The notes beneath the pieces are model-generated. The model ran no database searches, was not told the origin of the DNA, and saw only the letters and a program-made list of their open reading frames with translations. The position numbers and the translations under genes were made by a program. A DNA stretch of 64,000 bases from NCBI RefSeq assembly GCF_017347585.1, contig NZ_AP024480.1, positions 124,001 to 188,000 of the forward strand, written 5' to 3'. Origin of the DNA: Caldicellulosiruptor diazotrophicus (GTDB lineage Bacteria > Bacillota > Thermoanaerobacteria > Caldicellulosiruptorales > Caldicellulosiruptoraceae). Positions 34,292 through 43,724 of the stretch are shown piece after piece (position 1 is the stretch's first letter; the number at the start of each line of letters is the position of its first letter).

Positions 34292-35878
34292 ATGAAAAAA
34301 TTTAAAAATATGGTAGTTTTATTATTTATGAGTATTTTCTTTATAACTTCTATAGGACTTTTTACTTTTAATTTTCCTGAGGTAGAAGCTTCAAATAAAA
34401 TTACACTAACCTATTGGGTACCTATGGGAGCAGAACAAGCTCTGCATTATAAAAGTTACAATGAACTGCCAGCATATCAAATATTACAGAAGAAAACTGG
34501 TATTAAGATTGTATTTAAGCATCCACCTCTTAGCAGTTCTGCAGCAAATGACCAGTTCAATCTTATGATAGCTTCGAGACAGATGACAGATATAATAGAA
34601 TGGGGATGGAATGGTTATCCAGGCGGACCACAAAAAGCGTTGATAGATAAAGTAATCATCCCTCTTAACGATTATATTCCCAAGTTTGCTCCGAATCTGA
34701 ATAATCTATTGAAAAAGAATCCTGATATTAGCAAAATGATAAGGACAGTTAATGGAGATTATTATTGTTTTCCATCTTTAAAAGAATTGCCAATTGATGC
34801 TTACTATGGTCCTCAGGTGAGAAAAGATTGGCTTGAAAAGTTAAAAATAAATCCTCCTGAGACAGTAGATGACTGGTATAAGATGCTAAAGGCATTTAAA
34901 ACAAGAGATCCAAATGGAAATGGGCAAGCTGATGAAAAGCCATTTTCTATTTTAAGAGGGGCTTCAAATCCGAGAGCTGCATTTGATTATTGCAGTTTCT
35001 TAGTAGGAGCATGGGGAATCAAAACAGATTTTTTCCAAGTAAATGGGAAGGTCAAGTTTGGTCCATTAGAGCCTCAATTTAAAAGTTTTATGAATACACT
35101 TGCGAAGTGGTGGAAGGAAGGGTTGATTGACCCTGATGTTTTAACAATGGATAGAAAAACAATTGAAGCTAACGTATTACAAGATAAAATTGGTTCTTAC
35201 CTCGGACTTATAGGTGGTCAAATGGGAACCTATTTAACTGTGAAGAAAGGTACATCTTTTGACTTAATAGGTGTTCAGTATCCTTCTCTTAAAAAAGGCG
35301 AAAAAGTAAAAATCGGGCAAAACGAATATCCATTTACAGGCAGAGGTGCTGCAATTTCAACAAATTGCAAAAATATACAAGCTGCTTGTAAAGTTTTGGA
35401 CTGGTCATTTAGCAAAGAAGGATACGAGGTTATGAATTTTGGAGTAAAAGGGAAGTCTTATATTGTAAAGGATGGAAGACCTATGTATACTGACGAAATT
35501 TTAAATAATCCTAAGTTAGGACCAAAAGAGGCATTAGGTAAATATGTACCAATATTGGGTGCTTATATTCAATCAAGAGAATATAGTTTGCAAATTTCAT
35601 TTATGTTACCTCAGCAAAAAGAAGCATCCAAAAATTGGTCGAAGGTCACAAATGAAATTGCATTGCCACCTCTGTCTTTGTTCTTTACACCAGAGGAAGC
35701 AAGCAAGTTAGCTAATATTATGAATGCAGTTAATACCTTCTACGATGAAATGTTCTTAAAAATGATGACAGGTAAATATTCAAATTATGATGCATTTGTT
35801 AAGACATTGAAAAGAATGAAGATAGATGAAGCAATAAAAATATACCAAAATGCATATGACAGGTATATGAAACGATAA
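34292..35878 (+). CDS. Orphan extracellular sugar-binding protein (LplA/YtcQ type)
   Basis: A 528-residue family 1 solute-binding protein of the long type annotated as aldouronate or oligosaccharide binders. N-terminal export segment (about 8-30) without a lipobox cysteine; mature start near KITLTYWVPMG; calcium-site-like DPNGNGQADEKP at about 208-219; and GLIDPDVLTMDR. No permease or ATPase is adjacent: a terminator follows and the next gene is GH43. It must use permeases encoded elsewhere. AGGAGGA before the ATG. Ligand probably a pectin- or hemicellulose-derived oligomer, by context only. Confidence 0.78.
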   Translation: MKKFKNMVVLLFMSIFFITSIGLFTFNFPEVEASNKITLTYWVPMGAEQALHYKSYNELPAYQILQKKTGIKIVFKHPPLSSSAANDQFNLMIASRQMTDIIEWGWNGYPGGPQKALIDKVIIPLNDYIPKFAPNLNNLLKKNPDISKMIRTVNGDYYCFPSLKELPIDAYYGPQVRKDWLEKLKINPPETVDDWYKMLKAFKTRDPNGNGQADEKPFSILRGASNPRAAFDYCSFLVGAWGIKTDFFQVNGKVKFGPLEPQFKSFMNTLAKWWKEGLIDPDVLTMDRKTIEANVLQDKIGSYLGLIGGQMGTYLTVKKGTSFDLIGVQYPSLKKGEKVKIGQNEYPFTGRGAAISTNCKNIQAACKVLDWSFSKEGYEVMNFGVKGKSYIVKDGRPMYTDEILNNPKLGPKEALGKYVPILGAYIQSREYSLQISFMLPQQKEASKNWSKVTNEIALPPLSLFFTPEEASKLANIMNAVNTFYDEMFLKMMTGKYSNYDAFVKTLKRMKIDEAIKIYQNAYDRYMKR

Positions 35879-35892
35879 TTTGTTTAGATGTG

Positions 35893-35932
35893 AGAAACTG
35901 CAGAGATAGATATAGTCTCTGCAGTTTCTTTC
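35893..35932 (+). terminator. Intrinsic terminator after the orphan binding protein
   Basis: AGAAACTGCAGAGA (35893-35906) / TCTCTGCAGTTTCT (35916-35929), perfect 14 bp, with TTCTCT behind. Confidence 0.75.
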
Positions 35933-35970
35933 TCTAATTATTTACTAAAATTGCCGGAGGATAAAATAAA

Positions 35971-37509
35971 ATGAGAAAAGAAAATTATAAGAATCCTATA
36001 ATTCATGCAGACTATTCAGACCCCGATGTAATAAGGGTAGGGAATGATTATTTTTTAGTTGCATCAAGTTTTAACAGTGTTCCAGGCCTTCCTATTTTAC
36101 ATTCAAAAGATCTTATCCATTGGAGGATTATAAATTATGCGGTAAAAAAATTACCTTCACCTGAGTATGACATTCCCCAGATTGGCAAAGGTATTTGGGC
36201 ACCTGCAATAAGATATCATAATGGTAAGTTCTACATATATTTTAGCATCCCTGACGATGGAATATTTTGTTGTTACACAGATGACCCATTTGGAAAATGG
36301 TCAGATATAGTATTAGTAAAAAAAGCAAAAGGGTGGATAGATCCATGTCCGTTTTGGGATGATGATGGTAAAGCATATCTTATTAATGCATTTGCAAAAA
36401 GTAGAATTGGATTTAACAGTAAACTCTGCATTTCCAAGCTTTCAGAAAATGGGCTTAGTATTTTAGACGAAGGGAAAATTGTCTTTGACGGGACAAAGAC
36501 ACAGCCGACAATTGAAGGTCCTAAGTTATACAAAAGAAATGGATATTATTATATATTTGCACCAGCAGGCGGCGTTAGATATGGTTGGCAGACTGTTCTA
36601 AGGTCTAAAAACATTTATGGACCATATGAAGAGAGAATAGTTTTGCATCAGGGGAACACCTTGATAAATGGACCACATCAAGGAGCATGGATTGAAACAG
36701 AAAAAGGAGAGCACTGGTTTATACATTTTCAAGACAAGGGTCCATATGGCAGAGTTGTCCACCTTCAGCCTATGACATGGTTTGAAGATGACTGGTGTAT
36801 AATAGGAGTTGACCAGAATCAAGATGGAGTAGGTGAGCCTGTTTTAGAGTACAGAAAACCTGAGACTGAAGAGGAAAGTAGCCAGTTTTATATTGAATGT
36901 TCGGATCATTTTGATAGCGAGAGACTATCTTTTGCATGGCAGTGGCATGCAAATCCAAGAGATGAATGGTATAGTGTTGATATCCAAAGGAGCGTATTAA
37001 AACTTTTTGCCGTTTGTGCAATGGATTCACAGCAAAAAAGGAGCATATTTTATATGCCAAATTTACTACTTCAAAAGATTCCTGCAGAAGAGTTTGAAGT
37101 TGTAACAAAAATGAAAACAAATTTTAATACAAAAGGAAGTTTTTCGGGACTTATTGTAAGTGGCTACAAATATTCAGCAATAGGAATTGAAAGAAGAGAG
37201 GATGGCAATTATCTTATACAGATATTAGGTGAAATTGCAAATAGTAATGCTAATGAAAAGGTTGTTAAAAGTAAAAAAATAGGTGGCAATGAGATATATT
37301 TAAAGCTTAAGATGAAAAGGGGAGCAAATAGTGAATTTTTATATAGTATTAATGGCAAAGAATTTTTTAAGTTTGGACTTGAATTTGTTCCTAAAGAGGA
37401 CGTATGGACAGGGTCAAAGGTTGGTCTATTTTGTGTAAACAGATATGCTGAAGAAAATGTTTTAAAAGAAGATTTTGCTGAATTTGATTATTTCATGTTT
37501 AATTTTTAA
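35971..37509 (+). CDS. GH43 glycosidase (beta-xylosidase / arabinofuranosidase type)
   Basis: A 512-residue GH43 enzyme: five-bladed propeller about 5-300 and a C-terminal beta-sandwich about 305-512 (GH43_C2 type). The catalytic triad is complete: base Asp17 in YSDPD, pKa-modulating Asp in GWIDPCPFWDD and acid Glu in TIEGPKLYKR. No signal peptide, so it acts on imported arabino- or xylo-oligosaccharides, plausibly side chains of pectin. Own ribosome binding site GGAGG; terminator-separated from the preceding gene. Confidence 0.85.
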   Translation: MRKENYKNPIIHADYSDPDVIRVGNDYFLVASSFNSVPGLPILHSKDLIHWRIINYAVKKLPSPEYDIPQIGKGIWAPAIRYHNGKFYIYFSIPDDGIFCCYTDDPFGKWSDIVLVKKAKGWIDPCPFWDDDGKAYLINAFAKSRIGFNSKLCISKLSENGLSILDEGKIVFDGTKTQPTIEGPKLYKRNGYYYIFAPAGGVRYGWQTVLRSKNIYGPYEERIVLHQGNTLINGPHQGAWIETEKGEHWFIHFQDKGPYGRVVHLQPMTWFEDDWCIIGVDQNQDGVGEPVLEYRKPETEEESSQFYIECSDHFDSERLSFAWQWHANPRDEWYSVDIQRSVLKLFAVCAMDSQQKRSIFYMPNLLLQKIPAEEFEVVTKMKTNFNTKGSFSGLIVSGYKYSAIGIERREDGNYLIQILGEIANSNANEKVVKSKKIGGNEIYLKLKMKRGANSEFLYSINGKEFFKFGLEFVPKEDVWTGSKVGLFCVNRYAEENVLKEDFAEFDYFMFNF

Positions 37510-37912
37510 GAAGTTCGTAAAGAATTCTATCTAAAAAGATACTTCTATGATTTAATATTTAAAGTCATTGTTTAGCAAGAATTATTTCTTTCCCAAATAT
37601 ACTGCAAATGTTTAATTAATAATATTTAATGAGCTGATAAGAATACTATAACTTGAAGTTCAGTTAACAAATGTATAAAACAGATTATTAAAGCAAAAAT
37701 CAATGTTGCTAAAAATTAAAAGGGGATGTTCATTTTGTAACAATACTTAAATGAGCATCCCCTATTTGTATTATATAAACAAAACAAAGTAGTAATTTTA
37801 TGATACCTATTGTAAAGTAAAGTACCTTTTTAAATACATTTGACCATGTTATTATAAAATTGCACAATCAAATCTGTTCAAACAAAACAAACAGTGGAGG
37901 GAGGAAGTCAAA
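37510..37912. other. Intergenic 403 bases with terminator and CUT1 promoter region
   Basis: The left part is AT-rich and featureless; a hairpin terminator is at 37721-37763; the right part must hold the promoter of the binding-protein gene at 37913. No credible reading frame seen on either strand. Confidence 0.5.
37721..37763 (+). terminator. Intrinsic terminator
   Basis: AGGGGATGTTCATTT (37721-37735) pairs with AAATGAGCATCCCCT (37749-37763), one G-T pair. It lies 211 bases after GH43, a long 3' untranslated stretch. Confidence 0.7.
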
Positions 37913-39229
37913 GTGATAAAAAGTAAAAGGTTAATTGCAACTCTTGTGTTAGTAGTTTTTACTATTTCGATCTTCTTTGCTTTTTCGACCGGTGGGTCTG
38001 AAAAAGCAAAGGCAGCATCGAAAAAAGTTACACTCAGGTTTATGTGGTGGGGCGGAGAGGCAAGACACAAAGCCACTTTGGCAGCAATTCAGGCGTATAT
38101 GAAGAAATACCCTAATGTAAGAATTAATGCAGAGTATGGCGGTATTGAAGGTTACATGCAAAAGCTCATTACCCAGCTTGTGGGGAGAACCGCTCCAGAT
38201 ATAATCCAGATTGACGTTACATGGATAGGAGAGCTTTCTGCACAAGGAGATTTCTTTGCAGACCTTAAAACTTTTAAAGAGGTCAACTTAAAGCCATTTG
38301 AAGAAAAATTTTTAAAAGACTGGTGCTATTCAAACGGAAAACTTATTGGACTTCCAACAGGTGTGAATGCTTCAGCTATTCACTATAATAAGGACTTTTT
38401 TAAGAAGTTCGGAATTCCAGAAAACAAGACGTGGACATGGGAGGATATATTAAAAACAGCTGAGATGATTCATAAAAAAGACAAGAACTACTATCTTTTG
38501 AATTTTGATGCGACAGTTTGTTATTATCTATTAAAAACGTATGTACTTCAAAAGAAAGGTGGAAAATGGATAAATGATGATTATACAATGGGATTTGATA
38601 GAAGGACTCTAATTGAAGCATTCACTTATATTGATAAACTGTTTAAAGTAGGTGCTATTCAACCATTTTCAGAGAGTGCACCATTCCAAGGGAAACCTGA
38701 ACAAAATCCAAAATGGCTCAAAGGCGAGCTTGGTATGCTTTGGAATTGGACATCAACTTTTGCAGCAAATAAGGCAAATATACCAAGCCTTTCTATGACA
38801 ATGATACCTATTATGAAAAATGCTAAGAGCACAGCTGTAACTGTAAGACCATCTCAGCTTTTAGCGGTTAATAAATTGTCCAAAAATCCTAAGGAAGCAG
38901 CAAAATTTATCAACTGGTTTTTAAATGATAAACAAGCTGCACTAATATTGAAAGATGTCAGAGGTGTTCCTGCAAGTTCAACAGCCAGAGAAGCACTTGA
39001 AAAAGCAAATGCATTGGATCCTGTTATAACTCAGATAACATCAGAAGCGTTAAAAAGAGCAGCACCTCCAGAAAATGCACTTTCACAAAACCAGGAACTT
39101 GAAAAAATAGCAACAGACGTAATTCAACAGCTTGCTTACAAGCAATTAACACCAACTCAAGCAGCTGACAAGCTGATGGCACTTTATAAACAAAAGTTAG
39201 AAGAAATTAAAAGAATACAATCAAAATAG
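37913..39229 (+). CDS. CUT1 sugar-binding protein
   Basis: A 438-residue family 1 solute-binding protein. Signal-like segment about 8-30 ending AKAA, no lipobox cysteine. Mature region: LRFMWWGGEARHKATLAAI, TAPDIIQIDVTWIGEL, GLPTGVNASAIHYNKDFF and WLKGELGMLWNW are standard for oligosaccharide binders. GTG start behind GGAGGGAGG. First of a CUT1 operon with two permeases, a YesN/YesM pair and a GH43, which suggests an arabino- or galacto-oligosaccharide ligand. Hairpin 39250-39306 separates it from the permeases. Confidence 0.85.
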   Translation: MIKSKRLIATLVLVVFTISIFFAFSTGGSEKAKAASKKVTLRFMWWGGEARHKATLAAIQAYMKKYPNVRINAEYGGIEGYMQKLITQLVGRTAPDIIQIDVTWIGELSAQGDFFADLKTFKEVNLKPFEEKFLKDWCYSNGKLIGLPTGVNASAIHYNKDFFKKFGIPENKTWTWEDILKTAEMIHKKDKNYYLLNFDATVCYYLLKTYVLQKKGGKWINDDYTMGFDRRTLIEAFTYIDKLFKVGAIQPFSESAPFQGKPEQNPKWLKGELGMLWNWTSTFAANKANIPSLSMTMIPIMKNAKSTAVTVRPSQLLAVNKLSKNPKEAAKFINWFLNDKQAALILKDVRGVPASSTAREALEKANALDPVITQITSEALKRAAPPENALSQNQELEKIATDVIQQLAYKQLTPTQAADKLMALYKQKLEEIKRIQSK

Positions 39230-39249
39230 TCAAAATAAAGTAAAACTTT

Positions 39250-39306
39250 GGGGCTGTCAGAAAGCCAAAAGCCCTCCCGCTTTTGAGGTTGGCAGCCCTT
39301 TTTTGT
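39250..39306 (+). terminator. Partial terminator between binding protein and permeases
   Basis: GGGCTG (39251-39256) with CAGCCC (39293-39298), plus inner GCCAA/TTGGC pairing, followed by a CTTTTTTG run. In mid-operon it should make binding-protein mRNA more abundant than permease mRNA. Confidence 0.7.
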
Positions 39307-39359
39307 TCAGGCTTATAATCTAAATAGCATTTTTCTCTGAAAAAAGGAGTGACAAATAA

Positions 39360-40256
39360 ATGACAGCACGTTTGAAAAGAAAAGATTTAGTTGGTCTTTT
39401 ATATGTTTTGCCATGGCTTGTAGGATTTCTTGTTTTCAAATTGTATCCTTTTGTAATGTCGTTTGTATATTCATTTTGTGACTATAGCATGCTAAAACCA
39501 CCTAAGTTTGTAGGACTATACAATTTTATTTATATGTTCACAAAGGATGAACTGTTTCCAAAAGCACTTTTAAACACTATAAAGTATGTTATAATAACTG
39601 TTCCGCTTAAAATCTCGTTTGCACTTTTTGTTGCAATAATATTGAACATGAAACTGAAAGGAATAAATCTTTTCAGAACAGTATATTATCTTCCTTCTAT
39701 CTTCGGTGGATCTGTTGCAATCTCAATTTTGTGGAGATTTTTGTTTATGAAAGAAGGTATAGTAAACAAATTCTTAAGTCTTTTTGGAATAGAAGGTATA
39801 AACTGGCTTGGAGATCCCAGAATAGCCATGTTTTCAGTGAGCCTTCTTGCGGTGTGGCAGTTTGGCTCATCCATGGTGTTATTTTTGGCAAGGCTAAAGG
39901 AGATTCCGTCAGAACTCTACGAAGCGGCACTGGTTGATGGAGCATCAAAATTAAAAATGTTTACAAAAATAACTCTTCCGATGATTTCTCCTATAATGTT
40001 TTTCAATCTTGTTATGCAGACCATAAACGCCTTCCAGGAATTTACAGGACCGTACATCATCACAGGCGGTGGACCTGTCAACTCAACATACCTTTTGAGT
40101 ATGCTTATATACGACAATGCATTTAAGTATTTCAGAATGGGCTATGCAGCAGCACTTTCTTGGGTCCAGTTTGTAATAATTTTGATATTTACAGCATTTA
40201 TCTTTAGGTCTTCTACTTATTGGACATACTATGAGTATGATGAGGGGAGGTTCTAA
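39360..40256 (+). CDS. CUT1 sugar permease (MalF type)
   Basis: A 298-residue permease with six membrane segments, beginning LVGLLYVLPWLVGFLVFKLYPF. The cytoplasmic EAA loop that docks the ATPase is EIPSELYEAALVDGASKLKMFTKITLPMISP. Works with the MalG-type partner 6 bases downstream. No ATPase gene in the operon; a shared MsmK-type ATPase is expected elsewhere. Confidence 0.88.
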   Translation: MTARLKRKDLVGLLYVLPWLVGFLVFKLYPFVMSFVYSFCDYSMLKPPKFVGLYNFIYMFTKDELFPKALLNTIKYVIITVPLKISFALFVAIILNMKLKGINLFRTVYYLPSIFGGSVAISILWRFLFMKEGIVNKFLSLFGIEGINWLGDPRIAMFSVSLLAVWQFGSSMVLFLARLKEIPSELYEAALVDGASKLKMFTKITLPMISPIMFFNLVMQTINAFQEFTGPYIITGGGPVNSTYLLSMLIYDNAFKYFRMGYAAALSWVQFVIILIFTAFIFRSSTYWTYYEYDEGRF

Positions 40257-40261
40257 TAAAG

Positions 40262-41119
40262 ATGTACTCCCAGAGCAAAAAAGCAAAAAATACAATTTCG
40301 CTTTTTATAACTTATGCATTTTTGATTCTATTTGGACTGTTTATGATTTATCCACTTTTGTGGGTTGTATCTGCGGCATTTAAATCAAATGATGAGATAT
40401 TCAAATCGCTGTCTTTAATTCCACAAAAAATTGTTACAGACTCATTTATAAAAGGGTGGCAAGGCACAGGACAGTATACATTTGGCAGATTTTTTGTAAA
40501 CAACTTTATACTTGTTATACCAGTTGTATTTTTTACAATAATATCCTCTACGCTTGTGGCATATGGATTTGCAAGGTTCAATTTCCCACTCAAAAGATTA
40601 TTTTTTGTGATACTAATTTCAACATTAATGTTGCCAGACTCTATAAACCTGATTCCAAGATATATTCTTTTTAATGCATTTGGATGGGTAGATAGTTACA
40701 AACCCTTTATAATTCCATCAATGTTTGCATCAACACCATTCTTTGTGTTTATGATGATACAATTTATGAGAGGCCTTCCACGAGAGATAGAAGAAGCTGC
40801 TATAATAGATGGCTGCAACTCTTTTCAGATTCTCTTGCGCGTAACAGGTCCTCTTTGTAAAACAGCAATGATTTCAATGGGAATTTTCCAATTTATCTGG
40901 ACTTGGAACGACTTTTTAGGACCGCTCATTTATATCAACAGTGTCGAAAAATACACAATTGCTCTCGGACTTAGAATGTGTGTAGACAGTGCTGCTGCAA
41001 TTGCTTGGAACCAGATCATGGCTATGACTGTTATAGCAATGCTACCGTGTATTATCATCTTCTTTGCTGCTCAAAAATACTTCGTTGAAGGAATTGCAAC
41101 AAGCGGAATAAAAGGTTAA
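40262..41119 (+). CDS. CUT1 sugar permease (MalG type)
   Basis: A 285-residue permease with six segments. EAA loop: GLPREIEEAAIIDGCNSFQILLRVTGPLCK; C-terminus QKYFVEGIATSGIKG is typical of MalG-like subunits. GGGGAGG precedes its start 5 bases after the MalF-type gene. Completes the importer with the 37913 binding protein. Confidence 0.88.
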   Translation: MYSQSKKAKNTISLFITYAFLILFGLFMIYPLLWVVSAAFKSNDEIFKSLSLIPQKIVTDSFIKGWQGTGQYTFGRFFVNNFILVIPVVFFTIISSTLVAYGFARFNFPLKRLFFVILISTLMLPDSINLIPRYILFNAFGWVDSYKPFIIPSMFASTPFFVFMMIQFMRGLPREIEEAAIIDGCNSFQILLRVTGPLCKTAMISMGIFQFIWTWNDFLGPLIYINSVEKYTIALGLRMCVDSAAAIAWNQIMAMTVIAMLPCIIIFFAAQKYFVEGIATSGIKG

Positions 41120-41207
41120 AGTAAGATATTGGCTTTGTGAAGGATATTTGAAAGATGATATAATTGAAATTACAATGGGTTTAGTGCAAAAAGGGGGCAG
41201 ACCCTAA

Positions 41208-41966
41208 ATGTTTTACAGGATGATTATCGTGGAGGATGAAAGTGAGATAAGACAAGGGCTTTTTACCTGCTTTCCATGGGATAAACTTGGGTTTGAGGTT
41301 GTTGGCCTGTTTGAAAATGGAAAGCAGGCTTTAGATTATATTTTGCAAAATAAGGTTGATGTTGTTTTTTGCGATATTAAAATGCCTGTTATGAGTGGAA
41401 TTGACCTTGCAAGGGTTTTGTTTTTAAATAACATCCCTGTAAAAATAGTTTTTATCAGTGGTTATCAAGACTTTGAATTTGCTCAAAAAGCCATGAAGTA
41501 TGGTGTGAGGTATTACGTAACAAAACCTGCAACGTACGATGAGATATTAGAGATATTTGGGCTTATAAAAAAAGAACTTGATAAACAATTCAAAAATTCA
41601 CAAACTCTCTATGAAGAGATAAAAAATCGGGATTTAATTTCTATTGACAATCCTGAAAATGTGATTGAAACTGTAAAAGAATATATAAATAAAAACTACA
41701 AAGAAGCAACCTTAGAAGATGCAGCAAAACTTGTCTATATGAATCCTTATTATCTCAGCCGTCTTTTTAAGTGTAAAACAGGGAAAAACTTTTCTGACTA
41801 TTTGATGGAAGTCAGGATGAAAAAGGCTCTTCAGCTAATGAAAATTCCAATATATAAACTCCATGAAATAGGTGAAATGGTCGGGTATAAAAATCCAAAA
41901 AACTTTACAAGAGCTTTTAAAAAATATTTTGGTAAATCTCCGTCTGAGTTTGTCCAGGAGAGATAA
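41208..41966 (+). CDS. YesN-type response regulator (REC + AraC HTH)
   Basis: A 252-residue regulator: receiver domain about 4-120, with acidic pocket E9-D10 and phospho-acceptor Asp56 in FCDIKMPVMSG and Lys in YYVTKPA; then a short linker and an AraC-type DNA-binding domain about 155-252 (DAAKLVYMNPYYLSRLFKCKTGKNFSDYLM...GYKNPKNFTRAFKKYFGKSPSEF). The linker is shorter than in full-length YesN. Pairs with the YesM kinase 6 bases downstream; the likely target is the CUT1/GH43 operon it lies in. Confidence 0.88.
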   Translation: MFYRMIIVEDESEIRQGLFTCFPWDKLGFEVVGLFENGKQALDYILQNKVDVVFCDIKMPVMSGIDLARVLFLNNIPVKIVFISGYQDFEFAQKAMKYGVRYYVTKPATYDEILEIFGLIKKELDKQFKNSQTLYEEIKNRDLISIDNPENVIETVKEYINKNYKEATLEDAAKLVYMNPYYLSRLFKCKTGKNFSDYLMEVRMKKALQLMKIPIYKLHEIGEMVGYKNPKNFTRAFKKYFGKSPSEFVQER

Positions 41967-41972
41967 TCTGCC

Positions 41973-43724
41973 ATGAAAGGAAAAGATGGGCTATATAAAA
42001 GCAGGTTATTCAAAAGAAATTTTCTCCAAATAGTAATTGTACCAATTATTATAATACTAATTTTCGGATTTTTTTCATGCTTAATAATAGAACAGTACGT
42101 AAAGAATGAAATAAACAAAAATTTAGAGACAATGCTAATTCAGAGTGAAAATAATATTGAGCTGATGTTTGGAGAGATTGACTATCTTTTTATGGTGTTT
42201 GGAATAAACAAGGATGTCACTCTTCAAATAAAAAGGATTCTGAACTCTACATACTTTTCCTTAGAGGATATTTGGCAACTCAATATGTTTAAAAATGTTT
42301 TAAATTCGATCTCATATTCAAAACCTTTTATACATTCGATTTATGTATATTTCAAAAATCCTGAAGGTAACTTTATTGTTACTCCAGATGGTATAACAAA
42401 CTTTCAATATTTTTATGACAAGAGATGGTTTGAACAATATAAAAAGCATGGTGAACTTATGTGGATAGAAAGAAGAAAGATTCAGCCTTATAACTTTACA
42501 GAAGAATCAATTGATGTATTGACAATCTACAAAAAGATAATGTCAGGATACTCAGATTTAGATGAAGGTGTTATTGTTCTTAATCTTTACTATGACCAGG
42601 TAAAAAAGCTTTTGAACCTTCCAAGTTCGATACCTGAACATGCAATGTATATATTAGACCAAAAAGGAAATATATTAGTATCTAACCAGTCAGATGATTC
42701 AAATATTTTGAGTATAATTTCGAAGAAACCAGCTAAAAACTTTTTAACAAAAAGGATAGTTTCAAAAAAATACAATTTGATATTTGTATCAGTAATTCCT
42801 AAGGACTACCTTTATAGTATACCAATAAAACTTTTTAAAATTGCCATTGTAATGTTATTAATTTTTGTAATCATTGCTTTTAGCGCATCTTATTACATTG
42901 CTAAAGTGAATTATAGGAACATAAAAAAGATTATAGATACAATAAATTCAGCAACAGAAGGTAAACCTCTAAAAGAAGCAGATATTACTTCTAATGATGA
43001 ATATGGATATATTATGTATAACGTAATAAAGAACTTCATAGAAAAACATTACCTGACAACTCGACTTCAGGCTTTGGAGCTTTTAGCTTTGCAATCTCAA
43101 ATAAATCCTCATTTTTTGTTCAATACTTTAGAACACATATATCTAAAAACATTAGCTTTAACAGGGTCTCCCAATGAAGTCACAAAAATGATAGAAAATC
43201 TGTCATCTATTCTCAAATATTCTCTTAGCAATCCACGGATCACTATATTTTTGAAAGATGAAATCAAAGCAACTAAAGCGTATATAGATCTTGTCAAAGC
43301 AAGATATAAAGAAAAGTTTGATGTATTTTGGGACTATAGTGAAGATGTACTTGATATAAAGGTGATGAAACTTTTGTTCCAGCCATTAATTGAAAATTCA
43401 ATCTATCACGGGATAAAACCTTGCGAAAAGAGATGCGGAATAAAAATCAGGATAAGAAAATCAAAAGATACCAGTGATTGGCTTTGTATATGGGTAATTG
43501 ACAACGGAATTGGAATGAGCAAGGAAAAGTTAGAAGAAATCCAGAGCAGGCTTTTGCAAGATTTTGACTTTTCAGACCATATAGGGCTTTTAAATACCAA
43601 TGAAAGGTTAAAACTCATCTATGGCAATAACTTTAAACTCAAGGTTTGGAGCAAGCTGGGTTTGGGGACAGTTGTTAAAATAATTCTTCCTGTTGATTTT
43701 GAAGACCGAAAGGAGAATGGGTAG
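41973..43724 (+). CDS. YesM-type sensor histidine kinase
   Basis: A 583-residue membrane kinase: TM1 about 15-37, a large extracellular dCache-like sensing domain about 40-285, TM2 about 288-310, HAMP-like linker, His_kinase domain with the phosphorylatable His in QSQINPHFLFNTLEHI, and a GHKL ATPase (N-box PLIENSIYHG, G1 VIDNGIGMS). Six bases after its response regulator and one stop codon before GH43. Probably senses an oligosaccharide outside the cell, directly or through the binding protein. Confidence 0.88.
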   Translation: MKGKDGLYKSRLFKRNFLQIVIVPIIIILIFGFFSCLIIEQYVKNEINKNLETMLIQSENNIELMFGEIDYLFMVFGINKDVTLQIKRILNSTYFSLEDIWQLNMFKNVLNSISYSKPFIHSIYVYFKNPEGNFIVTPDGITNFQYFYDKRWFEQYKKHGELMWIERRKIQPYNFTEESIDVLTIYKKIMSGYSDLDEGVIVLNLYYDQVKKLLNLPSSIPEHAMYILDQKGNILVSNQSDDSNILSIISKKPAKNFLTKRIVSKKYNLIFVSVIPKDYLYSIPIKLFKIAIVMLLIFVIIAFSASYYIAKVNYRNIKKIIDTINSATEGKPLKEADITSNDEYGYIMYNVIKNFIEKHYLTTRLQALELLALQSQINPHFLFNTLEHIYLKTLALTGSPNEVTKMIENLSSILKYSLSNPRITIFLKDEIKATKAYIDLVKARYKEKFDVFWDYSEDVLDIKVMKLLFQPLIENSIYHGIKPCEKRCGIKIRIRKSKDTSDWLCIWVIDNGIGMSKEKLEEIQSRLLQDFDFSDHIGLLNTNERLKLIYGNNFKLKVWSKLGLGTVVKIILPVDFEDRKENG

